Of a DNA stretch of 64,000 nt, positions 36,373-43,810 are shown in pieces (position 1 is the stretch's first letter; every line of letters begins with the position of its first letter). Under the pieces are notes generated by a model, which worked only from the letters and a program-made list of their open reading frames with translations, ran no database searches and had not been told where the DNA came from. A program made the position numbers and the translations under genes. The DNA is from Sphingobacteriaceae bacterium (GTDB lineage: Bacteria; Bacteroidota; Bacteroidia; Sphingobacteriales; Sphingobacteriaceae). The stretch spans positions 434,001 through 498,000 of the forward strand of contig CAHJWG010000001.1 of assembly GCA_903642215.1 (NCBI GenBank), in the 5' to 3' direction.

Positions 36373-36933
36373 ATGAAGAAATTAACAATCATTATTCTGT
36401 TTTTAATAACAACTGCAACTGTTAACGCCCAAGTAACAAAAGCTGTTCCAAACCAGGCAGCTACAGAAAATAATGATGATGATAATGAAGATAACCTAAG
36501 TAAGGGTTATTTTTCGCAGATTATGGGCGTAGCATTATCTGCAACTTCTAATGTTAAACTTTTTCAATTTGTGTATGATTGGATCGGAACGCCTTACCAT
36601 TTAGGCGGAGATAATAAAAAAGGAATCGATTGTTCAAAATTTGCATTCGAATTGTATAATAAAGTATTCAATACAGCTATCGGTAACAACAGCCGGAATA
36701 TTTTCAGCATGGTAAACCCGGTTGGAAAAGAGGAATTAAAAGAAGGCGACCTGGTTTTCTTTAAAATACACAGCCGTTCTATTACACATGTAGGTGTTTA
36801 TATTGGCGATGGCCGGTTTGCGCATGCCTCATCTAGTAAAGGTGTAATGATTAGTAACCTGGCTGACCCATACTGGACGAGGTATTATTACAACGGCGGC
36901 CGGTTGCTGGCCGATCTTACAGCCAACAATTAA
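36373..36933 (+). CDS. NlpC/P60 family cell-wall hydrolase, exported
   Basis: 186 residues with a Sec signal (MKKLTIIILFLITTATVNAQ). A short acidic linker (NNDDDNEDN) leads into an NlpC/P60 domain with the catalytic triad GIDCSKFAFELY (Cys), SITHVGVYIGDGRFAHASS (His) and a following polar residue in the HASSSKGV region. It is expected to cut D-Glu to diamino-acid peptide bonds in peptidoglycan. It is a single gene with a strong terminator 2 bp after the stop codon. Confidence 0.9.
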   Translation: MKKLTIIILFLITTATVNAQVTKAVPNQAATENNDDDNEDNLSKGYFSQIMGVALSATSNVKLFQFVYDWIGTPYHLGGDNKKGIDCSKFAFELYNKVFNTAIGNNSRNIFSMVNPVGKEELKEGDLVFFKIHSRSITHVGVYIGDGRFAHASSSKGVMISNLADPYWTRYYYNGGRLLADLTANN

Positions 36934-36934
36934 C

Positions 36935-36970
36935 AAAAAAGCCCTGTACTTCTTTTACAGGGCTTTTTTT
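36935..36970. terminator. Bidirectional terminator with the dispersed motif in its loop
   Basis: AAAAAAGCCCTGTA (36935-36948) pairs with TACAGGGCTTTTTT (36956-36969) across the loop CTTCTTT, followed by T. It ends the NlpC/P60 gene and the convergent 58-residue membrane protein gene. Loop and stem edge together read GTACTTCTTTTA, one base from the dispersed motif. Confidence 0.88.
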
Positions 36971-36971
36971 G

Positions 36972-37148
36972 TTATACATCTTTTGTGGTTCGTACTAAGC
37001 TGATACCACTCGAGAAAAAGATAATTCCAACAATAATCGCTACAATTACAGACCGGCTTTCGCCCGTATGCTGTATAAAATGGTAAGCACCGTAAATAAT
37101 TCCGATAATACCCAGTACGGTTAAAATTCCGCCAAAAGCTTTTTTCAT
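36972..37148 (-). CDS. 58-residue two-helix membrane protein
   Basis: ATG at 37148, TAA at 36972-36974. The protein begins MKKAFGGILTVLGIIGIIYG, has a second hydrophobic stretch SVIVAIIVGIIFFSSGISLV and ends RTTKDV. Two transmembrane helices joined by a short polar loop (HTGESR) are predicted. It resembles the small DUF-type membrane proteins common in Bacteroidota; the function is unknown. It is divergent from the SPFH gene and ends at the shared terminator. A longer frame in another phase across this region is a shadow. Confidence 0.75.
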   Translation of the reverse strand: MKKAFGGILTVLGIIGIIYGAYHFIQHTGESRSVIVAIIVGIIFFSSGISLVRTTKDV

Positions 37149-37252
37149 GTTTTTTTGTTAAAAGGTTTAAGTATTTCTTTGTCAGCAAAAAATAAACCAA
37201 AATTATTGTTGTTGTTTTTATACATTTATTCCGATTTAAACTACACTGAAAA

Positions 37253-38188
37253 ATGACAAACATCTTTCCTTTGTTGCTCCTGTTTATCGTGCTGATTGTT
37301 GCTTTCAGTTCATTTGTGACTGTTAAACAAGGCACTATTGCGGTAGTTACTGTTTTTGGGAAATACAGAAGAATATTGTTTCCCGGCCTCAACTTTAAAT
37401 TGCCGCTGATTGAGCAAATTTATTCCCGTATTTCCATCCAGAACCGCTCCGTAGAACTGGAATTTCAGGCCGTAACGGTTGATCAGGCAAACGTTTATTT
37501 TAAAGCGATGATTTTGTATTCGGTTTTTGATCAAAGCGAAGAAACCATCAAAAATGTAGCCTTTAAATTTGTGGATGAACGCAATTTGATGCAGGCGTTG
37601 ATTCGTACCGTAGAAGGTTCTATCCGTGCTTTTGTGGCTACCAAACGGCAGGCAGACGTGCTGATTTTACGTCGGGATATTGTAGAACATGTAAAGGAAC
37701 AGCTGGATCAGATTTTGGAAGGCTGGGGTTATCATTTGCAGGATTTGCAGTTAAACGACATTACTTTTGATGAGGTAATTATGAAATCGATGAGCCAAGT
37801 TGTGGCTTCCAATAATTTAAAAGCTGCTGCCGAAAATGAAGGCCAGGCTTTACTCATCACCAAAACCAAAGGCGCGGAAGCCGAAGGAAACGCGATTAAG
37901 ATTGCTGCGGAAGCGGAACGTCAGGCGGCACAATTACGCGGACAAGGTATTGCTTTGTTCCGGGAAGAAGTAGCCAAAGGGATGTCGGTAGCGGCCAAAG
38001 AAATGCAAGATGCCAATATGGATACTTCCGTTATTCTGTTTACCATGTGGACGGAATCCATCAAACACTTCTCCGAAAACTCCAAAGGAAACGTCATCTT
38101 TCTGGATGGTTCTACCGATGGCATGAAGCGCACGATGCAGGAATTGATGAGTATGAATTTGATGAACACGGAGAATAAAAAGGCTTGA
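37253..38188 (+). CDS. SPFH/Band 7 domain membrane protein
   Basis: 311 residues. One N-terminal membrane anchor (FPLLLLFIVLIVAFSSFV) precedes the Band 7 domain (VKQGTIAVVTVFGKYRRILFPG, SIQNRSVELEFQAVTVDQANV, about 25-190). A long Ala/Glu-rich coiled coil follows (AAAENEGQALLITKTKGAEAEG, AAEAERQAAQLRGQG), then a short tail. Such stomatin/flotillin-like proteins form membrane rings that organise proteases or microdomains. It is a single gene. The dispersed motif overlaps its stop codon region at 38188-38199. A degraded copy of its last 140 bp lies at 42991-43132. Confidence 0.9.
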   Translation: MTNIFPLLLLFIVLIVAFSSFVTVKQGTIAVVTVFGKYRRILFPGLNFKLPLIEQIYSRISIQNRSVELEFQAVTVDQANVYFKAMILYSVFDQSEETIKNVAFKFVDERNLMQALIRTVEGSIRAFVATKRQADVLILRRDIVEHVKEQLDQILEGWGYHLQDLQLNDITFDEVIMKSMSQVVASNNLKAAAENEGQALLITKTKGAEAEGNAIKIAAEAERQAAQLRGQGIALFREEVAKGMSVAAKEMQDANMDTSVILFTMWTESIKHFSENSKGNVIFLDGSTDGMKRTMQELMSMNLMNTENKKA

Positions 38189-38199
38189 TGCTGTTTTTA
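38188..38199 (+). repeat. Dispersed motif, GT variant
   Basis: ATGCTGTTTTTA followed by TC, beginning at the last base of the SPFH stop codon. A second copy lies at 38568-38579, 11 bp after the stop of the 72-residue protein gene. Each follows TTG. Confidence 0.55.
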
Positions 38200-38238
38200 T
38201 CGGGTGTTTATTCGTAAAGTAAACTTCTATTTAAAACA

Positions 38239-38269
38239 CTTGTTATCCTGTTGAGTTTTAATATTTTTG
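38239..38269 (+). promoter_or_regulatory. Promoter for the 72-residue protein gene
   Basis: CTTG at 38239-38242 (-33 type, one mismatch to TTTG), 19 bp, then TATTTTTG at 38262-38269, a perfect TAnnTTTG -7 box. The ATG follows 68 bp later. Confidence 0.45.
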
Positions 38270-38337
38270 CTACCTTTTAGTGTTAAAATATCGTAAATCA
38301 AAAAACGCATTAACTTTATTTCTTTTACAATCAAAAT

Positions 38338-38556
38338 ATGGCAGTATCAACGAAAAATAATCCAAACCCAAAACGTTTAAAAGCTGTCCTTTCCGGAAGG
38401 TTAAAATTAAAGAAATACAATACCTATTCAAGGCGTTCTATTTTTTTAACTAAAAAATCTCAAATTGTATCTTTAAAGCAAGGATTAACTGAAGCTATAT
38501 TGATTAGCCGCGGCGAAATGCAAGCCATCCCGTTTTCGCAATTATGGGATGAATAA
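38338..38556 (+). CDS. 72-residue basic protein of unknown function
   Basis: Residues 1-30 are strongly basic (MAVSTKNNPNPKRLKAVLSG, RLKLKKYNTYSRRS). The C-terminal half is amphipathic (QIVSLKQGLTEAILISRGEM, ending FSQLWDE). There is no signal peptide. The ending resembles short antitoxin-like or adaptor peptides, but no toxin gene is adjacent and I do not recognise the family. It has its own plausible promoter. Probably real because of codon use like its neighbours. Confidence 0.55.
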   Translation: MAVSTKNNPNPKRLKAVLSGRLKLKKYNTYSRRSIFLTKKSQIVSLKQGLTEAILISRGEMQAIPFSQLWDE

Positions 38557-38629
38557 AATTTTCCTTGATGCTGTTTTTAGCAGGTGTTTTCATCAACAGA
38601 ACCTTTACCATTGAGTAAATTAATGACTA

Positions 38630-39538
38630 TTATTTTTGATTTACTGCCTGAGTAATTATCTGCAACGGCACATCAGCAAGTGGCAAGCCACCCTTCACCC
38701 CAAAATCTAAAGTTGTGGTAGGGAACGGTAGCATAATGCTGTTTTTATCATAAGCTTTTTTGAGGCGCATAATAGCTTCACTGCCTGCGCTTAAATAGGT
38801 TGCCTGTTCGGGAGAATCTATCCAAAGCCTCAGCATAAAATTAATGGTGCTACCACCAAACTCCTGGTAAAACATTGTAGTTTCATCATCGGCAGCTAAA
38901 TGGTTCATTCCTTTCAAGGCTTCAAAAGTTACCTGTTTTACCTGTTCCAGGTCTTCTCCGTAGGAAACACCAATGTTTAAATCAAGCCTTCTTTTTCCTA
39001 ATAAGGAGAAATTTTCAATAGGATTTTGAAACACATCTTTATTCGGGATAATCACCATTTGGCCCTGGAAAGTGCGTAAAATGGTATCGCGCAGATTTAT
39101 TTCTTCTACTTTGCCCATATAATCTTTCACTTTTACAATATGCCCGACACGCAAAGGCCGCCTGAAAGAAATAAATATCCCGGAAATAAAGTTGGAAGCA
39201 ATATCCTGAAAAGCAAACGCCAAACCCAAACCGATAATTCCGGCCCCGGTTAAAACAGAAGTAACAACAGTATCGAGGTTTAAAATGCTTAGAACTGTAA
39301 AAACAGTAATAGCAATTACAAAAATGTAGATAACGGAAGTAAAAAGATTGTTTAAAGCACGGTTATCAGATACTTTTTCAATCAGGCTGGATGCTATTTT
39401 TCTAATTAGCTTGGCTACAAATATGCCGATAACCAGTAATAACGCTGATACGAGAATGTTAGGCAGTAATCGTACAAAATCATTAATCCAAGTAATTATT
39501 TTATGCGAAATAAGCTGATAAGCTTTATTTAAATCCAT
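38630..39538 (-). CDS. MscS-type mechanosensitive channel
   Basis: 302 residues from ATG at 39538, preferred to the TTG one codon upstream. Three membrane helices are predicted: ILVSALLLVIGIFVAKLI, VIYIFVIAITVFTVLSIL, and the pore-lining TM3 GAGIIGLGLAFAFQDIASNF. The beta domain follows (FRRPLRVGHIVKVKDYMGKV, MVIIPNKDVFQNPIENFS) and then the cytoplasmic cage domain. It releases solutes under hypo-osmotic shock. The GT variant of the dispersed motif lies in frame near the C-terminus at 38736-38747. Confidence 0.92.
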   Translation of the reverse strand: MDLNKAYQLISHKIITWINDFVRLLPNILVSALLLVIGIFVAKLIRKIASSLIEKVSDNRALNNLFTSVIYIFVIAITVFTVLSILNLDTVVTSVLTGAGIIGLGLAFAFQDIASNFISGIFISFRRPLRVGHIVKVKDYMGKVEEINLRDTILRTFQGQMVIIPNKDVFQNPIENFSLLGKRRLDLNIGVSYGEDLEQVKQVTFEALKGMNHLAADDETTMFYQEFGGSTINFMLRLWIDSPEQATYLSAGSEAIMRLKKAYDKNSIMLPFPTTTLDFGVKGGLPLADVPLQIITQAVNQK

Positions 39539-39574
39539 CAATATAAAATTTTTGTCGGGAATATTTCCGCACTG

Positions 39575-40012
39575 TTAATTTGAATTGGTAGTTAAAATCA
39601 CCTGTGATCCCGGACTTTGTATTGCGGCATTGTTTTCCGCGGTAAGAAAAACCCTTTTCGGTTTAAAAGATGTTACTGTATGAAAAGAAGCCTTTAAAGT
39701 GCTGGAAAAAAAGCTGCTTCCGCTTTTTAACTGGCCGACGTTTTTAGTTCCGTTATTTTCTGTTTCCATCCATACTACATAAAGTTTTTTTGAAGGAGAA
39801 AGCCGGGAAGGCTCGGTAAGGTGCAGTATATTCAGGTCAAGTTCGTAATTGTCGTTATCATCTTTACCAACTTTTACAGAACCTTGGGCAGCCGGAACTA
39901 TGGTAGATGTGGCAAATTTTAATTTGGTAGAGCAAGAACCGGCTGAGAATAAAAACAGAATGGTTAAAATAATAAACGGCAGGCGCATTACGCGGCGGGA
40001 GAAGAATTTCAT
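39575..40012 (-). CDS. Small lipoprotein of unknown function
   Basis: 145 residues from ATG at 40012; an upstream start would spoil the signal. A basic n-region (MKFFSRRVMR), a hydrophobic core (LPFIILTILFLF) and the lipobox SAGSC give a lipoprotein. The mature part is beta-rich: TIVPAAQGSVKVGKDDNDNY, LDLNILHLTEPSRL, LYVVWMETENNG and KRVFLTAENNAAIQSPGSQV. It looks like an immunoglobulin-like or anti-sigma-type extracytoplasmic fold, but no family is recognised. It lies 36 bp upstream of the channel gene on the same strand, so the two may be co-transcribed. Confidence 0.7.
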   Translation of the reverse strand: MKFFSRRVMRLPFIILTILFLFSAGSCSTKLKFATSTIVPAAQGSVKVGKDDNDNYELDLNILHLTEPSRLSPSKKLYVVWMETENNGTKNVGQLKSGSSFFSSTLKASFHTVTSFKPKRVFLTAENNAAIQSPGSQVILTTNSN

Positions 40013-40141
40013 CTTTTTAAAAATTAAAGTTAACAGCAAATAATATGACTTGTAATTAATAATTTACAAATCAATTAGTTACAATACTGCACAAAAGATA
40101 ATTTGTTTTTAGACAGGGAAAATACATTCTTTAAAAGCGCA

Positions 40142-40219
40142 ATACTTCTTTTATCACCATAAATCTTTAGGTTAAGTTAACATCAGATGGCAAAGTAATT
40201 AGGCTGATAAAAGAAGCAT
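40142..40219. repeat. Inverted pair of the dispersed motif
   Basis: ATACTTCTTTTA (40142-40153, followed by TCACC) faces TAAAAGAAGCAT (40208-40219, preceded by GCTGA). The pair sits between the DUF389 gene end and the start of the lipoprotein gene and may act as a terminator for the DUF389/antiporter operon. Confidence 0.55.
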
Positions 40220-40249
40220 CTATATCCGGAATACAGATACGTTGTTCAA

Positions 40250-41599
40250 TTACTGCACCACCAGTTTTAGTTTATCAGATTGATAGCGAAGCCTTAACAG
40301 TGATTGTAACTTACGGGTTTCTTTTAACCCGAACTTTGATTTAAAATCAGCAATTGCTATTTCTACCGTATCGGTGGCGGATTTATTTACGTGCTGAATA
40401 ATCATTTTGCCAACACCAAAATTTTGTATATCAGGATAAAGCACTTTCAATTCTTTTAAAACAGTAGAATCGGGCGAAAGGATTTTCCCGGAAGCGGGTG
40501 GAACAGGTGCTTTTCTATTTGTGCGATGCGTAGTGTCGCCATTGGCTTCTTTAGCATAAACCTCCTGCAAAATACTGGTTTTAATTTGGTTCAGGTCGAT
40601 CTGTTGTCGGGCTTTTAATCCCTGGATAATGCTTAATTTGGTATCTTTTAACTCATATTGAGCAAGATTTTTGTTTAAAGAGTCAATTTTATTCTTTGAA
40701 AGCTGTTCTCCAAACAATAAAATGTTGATTGATTTATCCGGATTATCATACACAAAAGATTTGGTTACCACCTGCGTATTCGGAAATATAAACTGTTCCT
40801 TAATAAATTTTTGCGCATTGCTTTCAAAAATATTCTTATTAACAATTTTATAAGCCAGGTAAATACTCGGTAAAAAGGTAATTACAACAATAATAAGCAT
40901 ATACCGGGTTAAGCGTTTACCAACGTTTTCGTCTTCAAACTGCTTTTTGGTGATCTTTAAATAGCGCGACATCAGGTAGGTGGCAATTGCAATAAATACA
41001 CTATTGATAAAATACAGGTATAAAGCACCCAATACATAATACCAGTTACCGATAGCCAGGCCGTAACCGGCGGTACACAAAGGCGGCATCAAAGCAGTTG
41101 CAATTGCTACGCCCGGGATTACGTTTGTTTTTTCTTTACGTGAAGCAGCTACCATACCTGCCAAACCGCCAAAAAAAGCGATAAAAACATCCCAAACAGA
41201 AGGTGAAGTTCGGGACAACAGTTCTGATTGCGCTTCGTGCAACGGTGTAATACTGAAATATATGGCAGAAGTAACAATGCCTATCAGGGTAGCAAACAGT
41301 AAACTTCTGGCACCTTTTTTTACCAGTTCCAAATCATTTATGCCGATACCTAAACCAATACCCATAATCGGTCCCATAATAGGCGAAATGAGCATTGCGC
41401 CGATAATAACCGCGGTAGAATTTACATTTAAGCCGATGGAAGCGATAAAAATTGCAAAAATTAAAGTCCACAGGTTTACGCCTTTAAACTCAATGTTTTT
41501 TTGGATGGAATTGATAACTACAGATTCATCAGCCTGATCATCTTTCAGGTTGAAACGATGAGCTAAAAATTCTTTTACAGATTGTAACAGTTCACTCAT
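40250..41599 (-). CDS. DUF389 (TIGR00341-type) membrane protein
   Basis: 449 residues. The family core is clear: VNLWTLIFAIFIASIGLNVN, STAVIIGAMLISPIMGPIMG, KEKTNVIPGVAIATALMPPL and WYYVLGALYLYFINSVFIAI, six or more membrane helices (about 35-260). A C-terminal extension of about 190 residues contains an OmpA/BON-like alternating pattern and a basic/Pro linker (THRTNRKAPVPPASG). Function is unknown; a transport role is assumed for the family. The gene starts 4 bp after the antiporter gene, so they form an operon. Confidence 0.85.
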   Translation of the reverse strand: MSELLQSVKEFLAHRFNLKDDQADESVVINSIQKNIEFKGVNLWTLIFAIFIASIGLNVNSTAVIIGAMLISPIMGPIMGIGLGIGINDLELVKKGARSLLFATLIGIVTSAIYFSITPLHEAQSELLSRTSPSVWDVFIAFFGGLAGMVAASRKEKTNVIPGVAIATALMPPLCTAGYGLAIGNWYYVLGALYLYFINSVFIAIATYLMSRYLKITKKQFEDENVGKRLTRYMLIIVVITFLPSIYLAYKIVNKNIFESNAQKFIKEQFIFPNTQVVTKSFVYDNPDKSINILLFGEQLSKNKIDSLNKNLAQYELKDTKLSIIQGLKARQQIDLNQIKTSILQEVYAKEANGDTTHRTNRKAPVPPASGKILSPDSTVLKELKVLYPDIQNFGVGKMIIQHVNKSATDTVEIAIADFKSKFGLKETRKLQSLLRLRYQSDKLKLVVQ

Positions 41600-41603
41600 T
41601 GGC

Positions 41604-42848
41604 TTAAAAATTAGTGGTTTGAAGTTTTTTTGCCAATGGGCCGATGGTTAATCCTTGTACCAAAATAGAAAATAGCACGATGATGTAAGTAATCAGCACA
41701 AAACCATCACGATACCTATTTGCGCCCAAAGATAAAGCCAAAGCCACGGACAGTCCGCCGCGCAAACCGCCCCAGGTTAACATCAGTACGGCATGTTTTT
41801 CAAAAGTAATTTTACGCCGAAGCAACCGAACCGGAATATAAACAGAAACTAACCGCGCCAGCAACACAATCAAAATACAGATTAAACCGATGATACACAG
41901 CGTGAGGTTAATTTTGATCACCAGCATTTCTAAACCGATCAGTAAAAACAGTACAGCGTTGAGGATTTCATCAACCAGCTCCCAAAATTTCCCCAAATAA
42001 TCGCGTGTTGTATCTGATAAAACTTCATCTTTTACCTTGTTTCCGGTGATAATTCCGGCTACAACCATGGCCAGCGGACCGGAAACATGCAGGTGACCGG
42101 CCACAAAATAACCGCCCATGCAAATGGCCAGCGTAATCAGCACTTCTACCTTATAATCATCGATAGAACGCAGGGCATAATAACCCAGATAACCCAATAT
42201 TGCCCCAAACAATATACCGCCCGCAGCTTCCTGTAAAAACAGTTTGCCAACAGAAATAGCGGAAATATTAGCCGTTCCGGAATGTGCTACATCAATCAGT
42301 GTCATAAAAATTACGACTGCTACGCCGTCATTAAATAAAGATTCACCAGAGATTTTCAGTTCTAAAGATGAAGGGATTTTAGCTTCTTTTAAAATGGCTA
42401 AAACGGCAATCGGATCAGTGGGTGAAATCAGCGCGCCGAATAATAAGCAATAAATAAACGGAACCGACAAATGAAATAATCCGAACAGATACCAAACCAA
42501 GCCGCCCACCAGTGAAGTAGAAATCAGGATGCCTAAAGTTGAAAGCACTAAAACAGGCACACGCTCTTTTTTCAACTTTCCGGCATTGATGTGTATTGCC
42601 CCGGCAAACAGCAGGAAACTGAGCATAAAATTCATCAGCACATCCTGGAAATCGATGGCAGCAACCAATTGCACGGCTTTCTCCTGGAAAACAGAACCCG
42701 AATTACCAAGCGCAACCAGCACAATAGAACTGATTAGCGACAAAATCATGATGCCGATGGTTGGCGGCCATTTGATAATCCGGTGGTTGATGTAAGCAAA
42801 AATTGCCGTTAAAATGATGGTAATACTGATGATGCTGCTTGTATTCAT
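41604..42848 (-). CDS. CPA1-type Na+(K+)/H+ antiporter
   Basis: 414 residues with about twelve membrane helices. It has the CPA1 signatures LFGALISPTDPIAVLAILKEA, SGESLFNDGVAVVIFMTL with the ND pair, and LMLTWGGLRGGLSVALALSL. It exchanges cytoplasmic cations for protons and serves pH or sodium homeostasis. It lies upstream of the DUF389 gene in the same transcription unit. No long C-terminal regulatory domain is present. Confidence 0.9.
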   Translation of the reverse strand: MNTSSIISITIILTAIFAYINHRIIKWPPTIGIMILSLISSIVLVALGNSGSVFQEKAVQLVAAIDFQDVLMNFMLSFLLFAGAIHINAGKLKKERVPVLVLSTLGILISTSLVGGLVWYLFGLFHLSVPFIYCLLFGALISPTDPIAVLAILKEAKIPSSLELKISGESLFNDGVAVVIFMTLIDVAHSGTANISAISVGKLFLQEAAGGILFGAILGYLGYYALRSIDDYKVEVLITLAICMGGYFVAGHLHVSGPLAMVVAGIITGNKVKDEVLSDTTRDYLGKFWELVDEILNAVLFLLIGLEMLVIKINLTLCIIGLICILIVLLARLVSVYIPVRLLRRKITFEKHAVLMLTWGGLRGGLSVALALSLGANRYRDGFVLITYIIVLFSILVQGLTIGPLAKKLQTTNF

Positions 42849-43227
42849 GCGTTGGAAGGAAACGCGTGCAAGGTATCAACTTTGGCGGAATTCGGTTCTA
42901 TGATGAATGGGTTTTGAAAGTGATCTACTTCTTTTACCTTTCCATTTTTGTAGTGCTGATTAATTTGAAAGATCACTCATCTTATTATGAATGAATGGAA
43001 TCCATCAAACACTTCTCCAAAAATTTTAAAGGCAACGTGATTTTTTAGATGTTTTACCAATGGCAGGAAATGCGCATTGCAGGAATCACTGAATATAAAT
43101 ATAGGGAACAGGAAAGCTTAATGCTGTTTTTAACAGTTGTTTTTAATAAATAAGATTTATAAAAACTGCTTATAAACTTATTACACTTTGGTGAAAGAAG
43201 GCAAATTATTACGAATAGTTGTAATAT
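42849..43227. other. 379-bp intergenic region
   Basis: The antiporter promoter region is expected near 42849-42950. A near copy of the dispersed motif (CTACTTCTTTTACC, 42926-42939) lies there. The rest holds the degraded SPFH fragment and a GT-variant motif at 43121-43132. Confidence 0.5.
42991..43132 (+). pseudogene. Degenerate duplicate of the SPFH gene 3' end
   Basis: The sequence from 42991 aligns with 38043-38199 at the end of the SPFH gene. GGAATCCATCAAACACTTCT is identical in both. The frame then reads ESIKHFSKNFKGNVIF against ESIKHFSENSKGNVIF and meets a stop. GCTTxATGCTGTTTTTA at the far end also matches. Between these the copy is shorter and diverged. It is a relic of an old partial duplication 4.9 kb away, on the same strand, and it carried the motif with it. 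Confidence 0.75.
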
Positions 43228-43464
43228 CTAATTTTTGATTTTAGGGTCGCTCTTCCGGTAAACCATATAGAAGATTGCTGCAATTATAACCAAAACGCCT
43301 CCAACAAATATGGGTATTTTAACCGTCCAGTCTCCGTTTAAAAAGGTAACGATTTGGGCTGAGCCTCCGCTATCTACTGCATTGTTAACATTTTTATAGA
43401 GAAAGTTTCCGCCAACAAGCAGTAACAACCCAATAATACCCATGATGATGCTTAATCTTTTCAT
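43228..43464 (-). CDS. 78-residue two-helix membrane protein
   Basis: It begins MKRLSIIMGIIGLLLLVGGN, has a polar middle (NVNNAVDSGGSAQIVTFLNG) and a second helix IPIFVGGVLVIIAAIFYMV ending in a basic tail (YRKSDPKIKN). Both helices and the inside-positive tail are typical of a real small membrane protein. The family is unknown to me. A single gene. Confidence 0.65.
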   Translation of the reverse strand: MKRLSIIMGIIGLLLLVGGNFLYKNVNNAVDSGGSAQIVTFLNGDWTVKIPIFVGGVLVIIAAIFYMVYRKSDPKIKN

Positions 43465-43810
43465 AATACGTGTGATAAATTTAAAGACGATTTTGTCGCC
43501 TTGGTAACACCGAGCGAAAAGCCGCTTTGTGAACTACAACATTGCAAATTAGAAGGCCATGCTATACTAAATATCTATATAGTAAAGCATGAATAGAATA
43601 CTTGATAAAGTGTATTGACTGGTTAACAGTAAATAGTAAAGCTTGTTTTATGTACAGGCATCGATAGTTATTAATCCGGTACCTTTGCTGTAAGTTTCAT
43701 TGGTGCCATTTCTTTTTTACACTTGTATGCTGCCAAGTTATAGCCCCTTGTATAGCTCCTTAAAACTATAAATTTTTCAATATTTTCAGATTTATCCATA
43801 CTTCTTTTAC
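43465..43810. other. 346-bp intergenic region
   Basis: No reading frame of note. A hairpin with CATGCT/AGCATG and TACTA/TAGTA arms lies at 43558-43591. A TACCTTTG box at 43690-43697 on the plus strand has no gene after it. A motif copy, ATACTTCTTTTA (43798-43809), ends two bases before the helicase stop codon. Confidence 0.4.

Noticed and set aside
36955..37392. 145-codon minus-strand frame across the SPFH start and the small membrane protein
   Set aside because: It overlaps a terminator, a clear 58-residue membrane protein in another phase, and the SPFH start. Its residues are low-quality and Tyr/Asn/Cys-rich.
43690..43697. TACCTTTG promoter box on the plus strand
   Set aside because: A perfect -7 match but no TTTG at the right distance and no plus-strand gene follows before the convergent helicase gene.
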